NCBI GenBank assembly: GCA_021107945.1
Contig: JAIORV010000110.1
Span: 1 to 64,000 of the forward strand
Reading direction: 5' to 3'
DNA from: Vulcanimicrobiota bacterium
GTDB taxonomy: Bacteria; Vulcanimicrobiota; JAJTBE01
DNA length: 64,000 bases
Shown: piece by piece, positions 17,400-26,476 of the stretch
How positions within the stretch are numbered: position 1 is the first letter of the stretch
How the letters are laid out: each line of letters starts with the position of its first letter
Made by a program: the position numbers and the translations under genes
Notes under the pieces: generated by a model
Told to the model about the DNA's origin: nothing
Databases searched by the model: none
Seen by the model: the letters and a program-made list of their open reading frames with translations, nothing else

Positions 17400-20057
17400 T
17401 TAAAGGGCGGATTTCTCATCAATAATCCTCACTATCCCCGCCGAGCCGTCAACTTCTACAATTTGTCCGTCTTTGAGAAGGTTTGTTACATTTTCGATCC
17501 CTACTACACAGGGCTTTCCATATTCTCTTGCCACCAGAGAACCATGCTGCAGCATTCCTCCCACTTCAAGAACGATTGCTACGGCGTTTATGAAAAGCGG
17601 TGTCCAACCGGGATCCGTTGCCCTTGCAACCAGAACATCGCCTGGAAGCACAGGCTTCTCATCGGGCGTATGAAGAACTTTTACCGGTCCCCGCACGACA
17701 CCCGACGAAATAGCCTGCCCCTGAAGCTCGCCTTCCTTTGTTTCCCTCTTTGGCGCCCGGAGTATTTTTCCCCTTGAATCTATCAAATGGGGGAAGCTCT
17801 TTACATGCTTTAACTCCTTGTAGAATTCTGTGTTTTTCTCTCCGATCGCTCGAAGATCCATTGACGGATCCTTAATTCCCTCATCAACCTGCTCAATCGT
17901 CAGGTCAAACACCTGCTCCTTGTTATCAAGTCGTCCCTGTTTCACAAGCTTTTCAGCCTCTTTTAGAATATGTTCTCTTAAAATATGATTGAGCATGATT
18001 AAGAAATATTTATGCGTCTCCCTGTAGCCTCCGAATGATTCTATCAGGCGATACAGCATATGAAACTCCTTGCTCTTTAACCATCCTTTTTTATGCGCCG
18101 CCTCCGCAAGGATCTCAAATGCTTTATGTCTCTCCATCTGGGATTTCTCGTATATGGCCTGTGGATTATTCTCCGGATCTTTGACCCCCACAAGGTTTGC
18201 CATCTGCTCGATAATGAACTTTGGATTGTCAACATACCTTGGTGATGCGATATCCAGCTCTTTTGCCCCCCTGAATCCATATTTCTCCATAGATTCATCC
18301 CATGCATGCATAAAATTGCCCGGCATATCCCTATGTTCAATCTTATCCACCAATTCGTCAATAGATTTATATTCCTCAGGCTCCAGGAGTTGTGACAGGT
18401 GATAGAGGGCAAGCCCCATTTCCACCGTAACATTCCCCTTCAACGATCTGTCAAGGTAATCGAGCTGTCCTTTTATTTCAGGGGGATCATCCTCAAAAAT
18501 CGTCTTTATTTTTGACTCGGCTAACTGTGCTGATAAGAGTGTGGGTAAAATTATATGTATAATCATATGCGAGGTCTTACTTGTAGCCGTTTTTGTCAAC
18601 TCCATTATCGGAAGATCGCTTGCCGCCGCCACTTTCATCTCAGCAATATGTTTATCAATTCCCCTTTGAAAAAATGAAGTCAACTGCTCCGGTAAAACGG
18701 CGGCTTCAAATACTCGAGCGATTGTATCGGGAATATGAGTCAGAACCTTTAAGCTCACGTTCTTTAACTTATCGGGGCATTTCATTGTTTTATATTCTTC
18801 CTCATCCACTCCCTTAATTATATTGGAAGCTAACGAATCCATCCGCTCAATTCCCCTCGCCAGGCTCTCTTTATTTGCCAGAAGGAACATGTTGGAATAA
18901 TTTATATATGAGCGTCCCCCGGTGTTATACAGCAGTCCTGATTCGATATCCGATGTGAGATCAACACCAAAAACTTCAATCGTGAAATCTTTTAAGAAAA
19001 GGTGAAGCCAGGACAATCCCATTACGGATAAGGGATCACGAATTCCCTGGATACAAAGAGTCATATCCATATAAAGCCTCTTGCGCTTACCCGGAGGTGT
19101 GATAATTTCCGGCGGTAAGGGAATATGTGTTGTTATGGGTCTTGCCTGCAGCATATAGAGGTGCCCCCCGGAGAACGCCCATTCCGTGTCCATGGGCTTT
19201 CCGTAATACTCCTCAATTTCATTTAATACACCCGTCAGCTCCACAACCTGCTTATCAGACAATGTAAGAGTGGAGTGCCTGGAGTCAGGTCTTTCGACGG
19301 TTCCTCCGCCGGGTGTAAGCCATACTGAGGTCTCTTTTTTGCCGATCGTCTTGTTCAGAATAACCATCTTAACCTTGTCAACGATATATTGATCAGGGGA
19401 TGCCATTCCCGACACAACCGATTCGCCCTGTCCCCAGTTCGCATTAATAACGGCCTCATCATAGCAGTTATTGAGCGGATTCAGCGTGAAGCCCACCCCG
19501 GCAACATCGCTTGCAACCTGCTCCTGCACAATCACTGCAATACGGGGATCATCAACAGAGAAGCCATGCTCGCGTTTGTAAATGAAAACTCTCTGGTCAA
19601 GGCATGATGCAAAAGTTGTTCGTATTGCATCTTCAATTGTTTCAGGCGTAACGCCGAGGACTGTTTCATAACCTCCTGCAAAAGATGCTCCTTCGAGGTC
19701 TTCCTGGGGAGATGAGGATCGAACTGCAAAAAGCCTGCCTTTCCCTTTCTCTTCAAGAATTTCGAGATAATCTTTGAGAGCTTTCTTTTGAAATTCATTA
19801 AGTTCAAGAGAGGAGCAAATATTTTTAAGCTCTCTTGATTTTGTTGCCAATTCTTCTTCCTGAGCGTTTATGAAGTTCTCCCATTGGGGATGCTTTCTTA
19901 ACTCTTCCAGCCAGGGTTTGAAATATTCCACCGTAAGAACAAAACCGTCAGGCACGGGCAACCCATGCCTTGCCATTTTAATAAGCGAAAGTCCCTTTCC
20001 ACCAACTTCCTTTAATGTAGGTTCATCATTCCCCTTGAAAGAATATATGATTTTCAT
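17400..20057 (-). CDS. PEP synthase-like / rifampin phosphotransferase-like protein
   Basis: The 885-residue protein has an N-terminal ATP-grasp PEP/pyruvate-binding domain (GGKGLSLIKM, AVRSSSPQEDLEGASFAGGYET, EQVASDVAGVGFTLNP, LQARPITT up to ~315), a middle helical region and a C-terminal swivelling phosphohistidine domain (VARATDPGWTPLF...GGMLQHGSLVAREYGKPCVVG). The His in LQHGS is the phospho-carrier position. The three-module order without a PEP-binding TIM barrel, and the size near 870, fit rifampin phosphotransferase and its many uncharacterised relatives better than true PEP synthase. It probably moves a phosphate from ATP to a small acceptor through the His; the acceptor cannot be predicted. 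It is transcribed divergently from the signalling island. Confidence 0.85.
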   Translation of the reverse strand: MKIIYSFKGNDEPTLKEVGGKGLSLIKMARHGLPVPDGFVLTVEYFKPWLEELRKHPQWENFINAQEEELATKSRELKNICSSLELNEFQKKALKDYLEILEEKGKGRLFAVRSSSPQEDLEGASFAGGYETVLGVTPETIEDAIRTTFASCLDQRVFIYKREHGFSVDDPRIAVIVQEQVASDVAGVGFTLNPLNNCYDEAVINANWGQGESVVSGMASPDQYIVDKVKMVILNKTIGKKETSVWLTPGGGTVERPDSRHSTLTLSDKQVVELTGVLNEIEEYYGKPMDTEWAFSGGHLYMLQARPITTHIPLPPEIITPPGKRKRLYMDMTLCIQGIRDPLSVMGLSWLHLFLKDFTIEVFGVDLTSDIESGLLYNTGGRSYINYSNMFLLANKESLARGIERMDSLASNIIKGVDEEEYKTMKCPDKLKNVSLKVLTHIPDTIARVFEAAVLPEQLTSFFQRGIDKHIAEMKVAAASDLPIMELTKTATSKTSHMIIHIILPTLLSAQLAESKIKTIFEDDPPEIKGQLDYLDRSLKGNVTVEMGLALYHLSQLLEPEEYKSIDELVDKIEHRDMPGNFMHAWDESMEKYGFRGAKELDIASPRYVDNPKFIIEQMANLVGVKDPENNPQAIYEKSQMERHKAFEILAEAAHKKGWLKSKEFHMLYRLIESFGGYRETHKYFLIMLNHILREHILKEAEKLVKQGRLDNKEQVFDLTIEQVDEGIKDPSMDLRAIGEKNTEFYKELKHVKSFPHLIDSRGKILRAPKRETKEGELQGQAISSGVVRGPVKVLHTPDEKPVLPGDVLVARATDPGWTPLFINAVAIVLEVGGMLQHGSLVAREYGKPCVVGIENVTNLLKDGQIVEVDGSAGIVRIIDEKSAL

Positions 20058-20444
20058 GACAACACTTCCTGTTTGGTTTTTTCAACGTATTTGCTGACCA
20101 CAAAGACTATAAAGCGTGAATTGAATATCTACTATATTTCTTCCCATTAATCAGGAAATCCCCTTGCAAGAGAATCGACGACTTTTCTTTCTTAAAATAT
20201 TTCTTATTATTCCATCTTAAAACAACAAAAATTTTTTGTTGTTTTTCAGTCCTCTCCTATAGGAATGGCATCTTGACGCGAAAATCAGGTTTGGAAGAAT
20301 CTCCCGCAATTAACGGTCTGAATAGATACTATATTTTTTCTTTAAACCTCTATGATACTATTAGAGGATTTCATGGCAATATAAAGAATTTTTCATGTGG
20401 CAGATTCGTATGACGAAATAATTTCCCATTCGGGAGGTCAGAAA
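20058..20444. other. Divergent intergenic region
   Basis: This spacer separates the PEP-synthase-like gene and the response-regulator gene. It holds an AT-rich palindrome (ACAACAAAAA at 20222-20231 with its complement at 20233-20242), a type A leader repeat at 20258-20335, and a small inverted repeat CCTCTA/TAGAGG (20347-20352, 20362-20367) that could be an operator. No consensus -35/-10 pair was found. Confidence 0.5.
20258..20335 (+). repeat. Leader-associated hairpin repeat, copy 2 (type A)
   Basis: It shares with the copy at 9263 the words GCATCTTG-C-CGTGAAAATC, TGGAAG, CTCC and GGTCTGAATA in the same order. The stem is altered to AGGTT/AATCT, which still pairs if one G-U is allowed. It points toward the regulator starting at 20445. 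Confidence 0.65.
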
Positions 20445-21368
20445 ATGGCAAAAAAGACAGAAAAGATCCTTGTAGTTGATGATCAGGTAGTAAACGCTGA
20501 ATTCATGAGAAAAATGATATCAAAATGGGGCTACGAAGTTATCCTGGCATACAGGGGTCTTCAAGCGATAAAAATCGCGCAGGAAGAAAAACCCGACATT
20601 ATCCTTCTTGATGTTATGATGCCGGATCTGACAGGTTATGAAGTATGCAGGGCTTTAAAAATCCACTCCGAGACAACTGAAATCCCAATAATTTTTCTTA
20701 CTGTTCAGGGGGAGATCTTTGATCGGATCGAAGGTTTGGAGTTGGGAGCGCATGATTATGTAACAAAGCCCTTTCACCCTGAGGAGTTAAAAATCAGGAT
20801 CAGAAGCGCATTGAGATACCGGGAAGAAAAAGAGAAACTGAAGCAAGAAACAGTTGACCTCAAGGCAAGATCAATTATTGACGAGTTGACCGAGTTTTAT
20901 AACAGACGTTATCTTGAAGAAAGATTACATGAGGAGCTTTCAAGGGCCAAAAGGTATAACTACCCGATATCCTGCGCTCTTGTGTCTCCAGACGGATTTG
21001 ACGAAATACGAAAGATTTATAGTAAATCCAGAGGTGACACGATAATTAAACAGGTCGGAGAGATCATGAAAAGAAACATCAGGGCGATTGACATTGTTAC
21101 AAGGTTTAGTGATGATGCATTCGCCATAATCCTTCCCCAGACAGGTCAGGAAGGAGCGGCAGTATTCGGAGAAAAGATCCGCAAAATAATTGAAAGACAT
21201 CTTTTTTATGGGATACCTGACAAGACCAAAATCACATCAAGTATCGGACTTGCAACATATGAGAATGAAAGCATCTCCGATCTTAATACACTTTTGAGTG
21301 AAGCGGAAAAAGCCCTTAAAAAAGCGCGGGAAGGCGATGGTAACAAGACCGTGGTTTTTCAAGTCTGA
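20445..21368 (+). CDS. Response regulator with degenerate GGDEF domain
   Basis: The 307-residue protein has an intact receiver domain (VVDD, phospho-Asp in ILLDVMMP, Lys in TKPF) joined by a helix to a GGDEF-fold domain (DELTEFYNRRYLEERL...). The active-site motif that should read GGDEF is SDDAF, and the first metal-ligand Asp of the usual D-x-D-x-FK is Ser (VSPDGFDE). It is therefore unlikely to make cyclic di-GMP and may act as a dimerising or binding domain. ATG 20445 is chosen because GGAGGT stands seven bases upstream; the frame is open to a GTG at 20397. It is the first gene of the plus-strand signalling run. Confidence 0.9.
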   Translation: MAKKTEKILVVDDQVVNAEFMRKMISKWGYEVILAYRGLQAIKIAQEEKPDIILLDVMMPDLTGYEVCRALKIHSETTEIPIIFLTVQGEIFDRIEGLELGAHDYVTKPFHPEELKIRIRSALRYREEKEKLKQETVDLKARSIIDELTEFYNRRYLEERLHEELSRAKRYNYPISCALVSPDGFDEIRKIYSKSRGDTIIKQVGEIMKRNIRAIDIVTRFSDDAFAIILPQTGQEGAAVFGEKIRKIIERHLFYGIPDKTKITSSIGLATYENESISDLNTLLSEAEKALKKAREGDGNKTVVFQV

Positions 21369-21482
21369 GTCCGATAAAAAGGGATAAGAAATGCATGGTA
21401 GAATCCTGAAATGTAATATTCCGAAATTTCCGGGACTTTTATCCGGTAAAAATTCCACTAAATAGAACGCAAGGAGTTGGCG

Positions 21483-23903
21483 ATGGAGATAATCAGAGAA
21501 AAATTGGAGACCCCTGTAAGTCAGAGAACGAGTGAGTTGCTCTGGGAAGGCCTTTCCAAGTCTTATAAACCCCTGCTCCATGAGGTGAGAGCTGAAAATC
21601 GTGAGAAAATCGGTCTCGATTTCATGGATGGATCATTGTTTTACAGGGGAGAGATCTTCTTCACCGAATCGGGTCAACTGCTATATTACCTGGCATCAGA
21701 AGACAAGGAATCAATCGAAGCAGGTACTATCCTGACAACCGACGAGGGAAAACAGATTTTCTCCGGGTTCAGGGAGAAGATTCGTGACACGGTACTTTTC
21801 GATAAAAGCCAACTGACTTCATGGGAGCCTGTCAAGCTTGAGAACCGGCAATTTGATCTTATCAGGGAGGAAGCACAAACACTTGAAGTAGATCGAATGG
21901 AAACAGAAGCGGCATTTGTCATGAAAGATGATAACCTGAGACATCTATTGAAGGAGATCAGTGAAAAAGGGAGCTGTTTTCAGGACGAGTTGCTAAAGGG
22001 AGAAAATGACCACAATACACCGAGTATGCTTAATCAACTTGAAATCCTGGGTCTTATATCCAAGGAATTCTTTATTTTCTGTCGCAAGACAGGTCAACAG
22101 ATAAGCAGAATCCATTCCCTCGATGCTCTTGAAGACGCGAGGATTCATGGATTCAAATGCTTCAATTGCGGCAGGTTAATCTCAGAGGAGAAAATTTCCC
22201 CGCAGGTTAAATGCTCAAAACTCGGCGAAAAATTCTCGCAGGCGAATTACTGGCTTGCCCTGCATCTCATCTATATTCTGGAAGACATGGGAATCAATAT
22301 CGAAAAAATATATTACAAGACCCAAAAGGACAACAAAGTTTTCGATCTGTTCGTAAATAGCTACGGACATTTCTTCATGTTCGAAATCAAAGACGAACCG
22401 GTGAAACTTGAAGATGTATTCATGTTTCTGTCCAGGGTCAACTTGTTCAAACCTTTCAGGACTATTTTGATATCATCACATCCTGTACCCCTTGATGTCC
22501 ATATGTATTTGAAGAACTATCGCGGGACGCCTCTCACGCTTGTCGAAGGACTGGATGAACTTGAAGATTATCTAATTGACTGCTTCCGGCACAAACAAGA
22601 GGTATATCTTGAGCACCTTTTCAAAAAATTCACTGGGGAGACAGGGATAGATATACTTCAAATGTTCCTGGAGAAATTCTTCGCAGGGAGAGAAGAGATA
22701 ATAGTAAGGAGACCCAAGAGAATATCTGAAAAAATTGCCGATGAAGTCCAGGAAGAAGTCATTGAAAAAATGGAAGAGTTCACAGAGGTTCTTCCCGGCG
22801 AGGAGCTTGAAGAAATCGCCCAGCTAACCAGGGAAATGCCGGCGGTGGCTATGGAAACCATGGAAATTGAGATAGAAGATTTAGGTATTATTGAAGAAGA
22901 AGAGACCGAGTTACCGCAAATTCATGATGAAATTCCCCTGGAAGAACCTGTGGAGGAAGAAATTCCCAAGCCTGTTTCAGAAGAAGAATCTGAAGTTGCC
23001 GGTGAACAAGGTATTGAAGAGATGATCGAAGAGGAAATACACAAGGTGGAAGAGGGCGACGGTTTAACCATGGATTTTGAAGTATCTCTCCCCACTGAAA
23101 TATTATCTATTGAGGAAATACCCACTGTTATTGATACATCCGAGGAAGACCTGGAAAGTAGAGTTGAAGAGATTCTGAGGATTATTGAAACCAAGGGAAT
23201 AGTCGGAAATTACAGCTTATTGGAAGATGAATTGAAAAAAATCAAGGAAATTGATTCTATCAGCGCAGCAATTGTTGGCACGGACGGGCTGATAATTTGC
23301 TCCGAACTGAACAACAATGTCGATTCCCTTGCACTCTCGGCATACTCCTCAGTAATTATGCAGACGATATCCAACACACTGGATGAGTTAGGATTTAAAA
23401 AAGCTCAGTCGGTATATATTGAGGGAATAACCGGTCGTGTCAGATTTTTTCCGGTAAACGGAGAAATAGTGGTTGCGTATGAAGAGAGAAAAACAAGTGA
23501 GGTTGAAGAAGAAGGCGGTCTTCTACCGGGAGAAGTTGTCCTCCGAGAGGCGATAATGAAGAAAGTGTTGGAAGACCTGGTAAAAATTGATGGAATTATG
23601 GGAAGTATTATTGCCGGGAGAGACGGGCTTATTATTGAATCACACCTCCCCGAGATGATGGATCCTGAAGCTCTGGGATACCTGACAAACATGGTGATTT
23701 CCGAGAATGAGAAATTTTTAAACGCGATTCAGGTGGGTGAGTTTCAACAGATCCATATAAAAACTCCCGATATACTCTATAATATGATACCAATAAAGTC
23801 AGAAGCGATATTGACAACCTGCATCGAGTCCTCTTCATCAAGAGAGGTTTTACAGAGCCGCCTACCTCATGCCGCTCTGATGATAACATCCGCGTTATCC
23901 TGA
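21483..23903 (+). CDS. wHTH / Zn-ribbon / PD-(D/E)XK-like / double-Roadblock protein
   Basis: The 806-residue protein appears to have five parts: an N-terminal part with no recognised fold; a winged-helix-like stretch near 150-205 (LNQLEILGLISKEFFIF); a zinc-ribbon knuckle (CFNCGR...KCSK, ~223-245); a restriction-endonuclease-like segment (~270-350) with D-x(n)-EIK spacing (FDLFV...FFMFEIK); a Glu-rich linker (~420-570); and two Roadblock/LC7 domains (~577-665 and 693-806, each with a GTDGLI or GRDGLI turn). Roadblock domains regulate small Ras-like GTPases in bacteria (MglB type). No such GTPase is in the window. ATG 21483 follows AAGGAG. The architecture is unfamiliar; the nuclease-fold call rests on motif spacing and needs a profile search. 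Confidence 0.7.
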   Translation: MEIIREKLETPVSQRTSELLWEGLSKSYKPLLHEVRAENREKIGLDFMDGSLFYRGEIFFTESGQLLYYLASEDKESIEAGTILTTDEGKQIFSGFREKIRDTVLFDKSQLTSWEPVKLENRQFDLIREEAQTLEVDRMETEAAFVMKDDNLRHLLKEISEKGSCFQDELLKGENDHNTPSMLNQLEILGLISKEFFIFCRKTGQQISRIHSLDALEDARIHGFKCFNCGRLISEEKISPQVKCSKLGEKFSQANYWLALHLIYILEDMGINIEKIYYKTQKDNKVFDLFVNSYGHFFMFEIKDEPVKLEDVFMFLSRVNLFKPFRTILISSHPVPLDVHMYLKNYRGTPLTLVEGLDELEDYLIDCFRHKQEVYLEHLFKKFTGETGIDILQMFLEKFFAGREEIIVRRPKRISEKIADEVQEEVIEKMEEFTEVLPGEELEEIAQLTREMPAVAMETMEIEIEDLGIIEEEETELPQIHDEIPLEEPVEEEIPKPVSEEESEVAGEQGIEEMIEEEIHKVEEGDGLTMDFEVSLPTEILSIEEIPTVIDTSEEDLESRVEEILRIIETKGIVGNYSLLEDELKKIKEIDSISAAIVGTDGLIICSELNNNVDSLALSAYSSVIMQTISNTLDELGFKKAQSVYIEGITGRVRFFPVNGEIVVAYEERKTSEVEEEGGLLPGEVVLREAIMKKVLEDLVKIDGIMGSIIAGRDGLIIESHLPEMMDPEALGYLTNMVISENEKFLNAIQVGEFQQIHIKTPDILYNMIPIKSEAILTTCIESSSSREVLQSRLPHAALMITSALS

Positions 23904-23964
23904 CCGTGAGGTTAATAAAGTCGGTTAGGAATATTTAAATTTATATTTTATTCAGGAGGTTAGT

Positions 23965-24312
23965 ATGGAGAATATCCTGGAAGAGCTTAATCAGATCCCG
24001 GGAGTAATGGGTTCAATGATAATAGGGAAAGACGGACTGGTGATTGTTCCATTATGGGAGCAAGATGTTGATATGGATATGGTGGGAGCCGATTCCGCAG
24101 ACATACTTGGAGCCGCCGAATCGTTGATGGAAGATAAGTTCGAATATGGCCCTATTGACATACTTTCACTTGAGACGAAAAATGCGAACTTTTTCCTCAA
24201 GAGCATTGATGACTCCACTTTTGTGGCGGTAGCGGCATCTCCCACTGCAAATCTGGGTCTAATCAGACTGGAAATCAGGTCCGCCGCCAAGAAACTCGAG
24301 GAAGTGTTATAA
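23965..24312 (+). CDS. Roadblock/LC7 (MglB-like) domain protein
   Basis: The 115-residue protein is a single Roadblock/LC7 domain: an N-terminal helix (ILEELNQIPGVMGSMII), the GKDGLV turn, a central helix with AESLM and a C-terminal helix. It resembles the two copies at the end of the upstream 806-residue protein, so it may dimerise with them or share a target. AGGAGG stands five bases before the ATG. The next gene starts 5 bp after its stop, which indicates an operon. Confidence 0.9.
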   Translation: MENILEELNQIPGVMGSMIIGKDGLVIVPLWEQDVDMDMVGADSADILGAAESLMEDKFEYGPIDILSLETKNANFFLKSIDDSTFVAVAASPTANLGLIRLEIRSAAKKLEEVL

Positions 24313-24317
24313 CCCGA

Positions 24318-26354
24318 ATGGACAAAGGTGAAGTCAAAATTCTTGTAGCTGACGATAACCCGGATATTTTGAAATTAATTGACTTGAACCTGAAATATGA
24401 GGGTTATAAGACCATAACAGCGAAAGACGGTGAAAAGGCATTAGGTCTTGCAAGGAAGCACAAGCCTGACCTTATAATTCTTGATATACTAATGCCTGTG
24501 ATGGATGGGTGGCAGGTGCTTTCAAACCTCAAGAACTCCGAGGAAACGGAGAACATTCCCGTTATCATGCTCACCGGGTTATCAATGAAAGAGGGGAAAG
24601 AAAGAGGCTTGATCGAGGGAGTCGAAGATTTCCTTAGTAAGCCTTTTAATCCACTTAGATTATTAGAGATCGTCGAAGATATAATTTCCCGGTATAAAGT
24701 TATTGCTCTTCCGCAAGCTCTATATTTCAAAAACATAAAAATAGGCTTGATAGGAGAGGGGAAATTAATTGTCGATATGGCAAGAGCTCTTATGGGATCA
24801 CCCAAAATCGAATTGCTTGCTTTTTATTATAACGGGGAAAATGGATCTTCAACAAGTATTCTTGAAAAGCTGAAAGTGCCTATGGTAGAATCACCCCTGG
24901 AAATGTTGGAAGTTCCCGGTATTGAATTAATTATTGATACATGCCAGACTATAGAACAGGATCTTATTAATAAATCAAAAGAAAAAGAAATCGACATTCT
25001 TTCCGGGGTCCCTGTTCATTTAGTTCTCACACTCCTGGAAGACCAGCAAACAACACGCATAAAAGAAAAATCACTTGTAAAAGAATTGAACACACGGGTC
25101 AAAGAGCTTTCACTATTAAATGAAATGTCACAGATTCTCACTTCACCGCTGAACCTATGGCTATTACTCGACAAAATAGCCCGGTTGGCCACCAAAATAA
25201 GTAAGGTTGATGCCTGCGCAATCCTCATGTATAACGAGGAGCAGGAGAAATTTATTGTTTCCAATACATTAGGACTTTCCGATTCATTTAAGGAAAACGT
25301 GAAATTATCCCTTTTCGATTCAATAATCGAGGAGATGATGACACTTAATCGCCCCCTTGTAGTAACAAATCTGGACAAATTGGGCATATCGCCTCTCATC
25401 AAAGAATCATTTCGTGAGGGCATGAAAAATATGGTTGCAGTTCCTTTACCTTCCAAGGGAAAGTTGATGGCTATTATTGCCATATATTCAAAGGAAAACA
25501 GGGAACTGCCTAAAGAAGCAATGGGGCTACTAACCATCCTGGCGGGACAGGCTGGAATATCGATTGAAAACGCCGATCTTTACGAAAGTACCCATCAGAA
25601 ACAACAGCTTGTGGAGCAACTACTGGGGAAAGTGATTCAGGCTCAGGAAGAAGAGCGAAAGAGAATAGCGGCGGAGCTGCATGATACAATAGCTCAGTCA
25701 CTGGTGGGGATACTAACAAAAGTGCAGACCTGTCAATTGCTAATGAAGAAGGACCCTTCACAGGTTCTTGGAAAATTAGAGGAGTTAAAAAATGTTGTCG
25801 GTGATAATGTAAAAGAAGTACGCCAGATAATATTCAACTTACGCCCGTCCTCTCTTGATGACCTGGGATTGGTTCCATCACTGGAAAATTACATCAAGAG
25901 ATTTGAAAAAGAGCATAATATTCATGTCGAATTTCGAATTAACAACAGGGAAAGAAGACTCCCCACAACAGTTGAGACTGCAGTTTTTCGAATAATACAG
26001 GAAGCACTCACCAATGTGAGGAAACATTCAAATGCTGACAAAACCCTTGTCAGACTAACTTTTCAACCTAAAATACTCAGCCTGCGCATTGCCGACAATG
26101 GAGAAGGGTTTGAGTGGGAAGAAGTTACGGAGAGGTTTATGAAGGGGCATTCCCATGGAATTCAGGGAATGAAAGAAAGAGTATCCGTACTTGGAGGAAC
26201 TTTCAAAATCACTACTGAAAAAGGAAAAGGATGCGTAGTAAACGCCCAGGTACCAATATATCGGAAAAAAGAAAAATCAACCAGGAAAACCATGAATCGT
26301 ATTTTTCGGGGAGACCGGAGACCGGAAGTCGGAGGTCGGATGACGGATAATTGA
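24318..26354 (+). CDS. Hybrid NarL-type histidine kinase (REC, Rossmann-like, GAF, HisKA_3)
   Basis: The 678-residue kinase begins with a receiver domain (VADDN, phospho-Asp in ILDILMP, Lys in SKPF; 1-125), followed by a Rossmann-like stretch (~140-235, KIGLIGEGKLI...IELIIDTCQ) resembling NAD-binding or metabolite-sensing folds, a coiled coil, a GAF domain (~290-435), a HisKA_3 dimerisation helix with phospho-acceptor His in AAELHDTIAQSL, and a HATPase (EALTNVRKH, ADNGEGF, GIQGMKERV). All catalytic boxes are intact. The response regulator whose gene overlaps its stop is the likely partner. The C-terminal ~20 residues (GDRRPEVGGRMTDN) are coded by GGAGGTCGG repeats. Confidence 0.93.
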   Translation: MDKGEVKILVADDNPDILKLIDLNLKYEGYKTITAKDGEKALGLARKHKPDLIILDILMPVMDGWQVLSNLKNSEETENIPVIMLTGLSMKEGKERGLIEGVEDFLSKPFNPLRLLEIVEDIISRYKVIALPQALYFKNIKIGLIGEGKLIVDMARALMGSPKIELLAFYYNGENGSSTSILEKLKVPMVESPLEMLEVPGIELIIDTCQTIEQDLINKSKEKEIDILSGVPVHLVLTLLEDQQTTRIKEKSLVKELNTRVKELSLLNEMSQILTSPLNLWLLLDKIARLATKISKVDACAILMYNEEQEKFIVSNTLGLSDSFKENVKLSLFDSIIEEMMTLNRPLVVTNLDKLGISPLIKESFREGMKNMVAVPLPSKGKLMAIIAIYSKENRELPKEAMGLLTILAGQAGISIENADLYESTHQKQQLVEQLLGKVIQAQEEERKRIAAELHDTIAQSLVGILTKVQTCQLLMKKDPSQVLGKLEELKNVVGDNVKEVRQIIFNLRPSSLDDLGLVPSLENYIKRFEKEHNIHVEFRINNRERRLPTTVETAVFRIIQEALTNVRKHSNADKTLVRLTFQPKILSLRIADNGEGFEWEEVTERFMKGHSHGIQGMKERVSVLGGTFKITTEKGKGCVVNAQVPIYRKKEKSTRKTMNRIFRGDRRPEVGGRMTDN

Positions 26355-26444
26355 TGACGGAAAACGGAGGTCGGAGGTTAGAGGTCGGAGGTCGGATGAT
26401 GGAGGACGGATCCCGTTTCCCGTTTCCCGTTTCCCGTTTCCCGC
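26308..26444. repeat. GGAGGTCGGATGACGG / CCCGTTTC simple repeat tract
   Basis: This tract repeats GGAGGTCGGA and GGATGACGGA words and then four tandem CCCGTTT units. It forms the end of the kinase reading frame and the beginning of the longest reading frame of the NarL regulator. Reverse-oriented relatives occur at 45297-45450, and forward relatives at 34725-34745. Confidence 0.85.
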
Positions 26445-26476
26445 TTCTCACTTCCAAAAGGAAAGGGGAATCTAAC

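Noticed and set aside
20222-20246. AT-rich palindrome as an intrinsic terminator
   Set aside because: It lies between divergent genes where no transcript is expected to end, and its stem is nearly all A-T.
25016-25537. 173-codon minus-strand frame
   Set aside because: Antisense to the GAF region of the HisKA_3 kinase; shadow composition.
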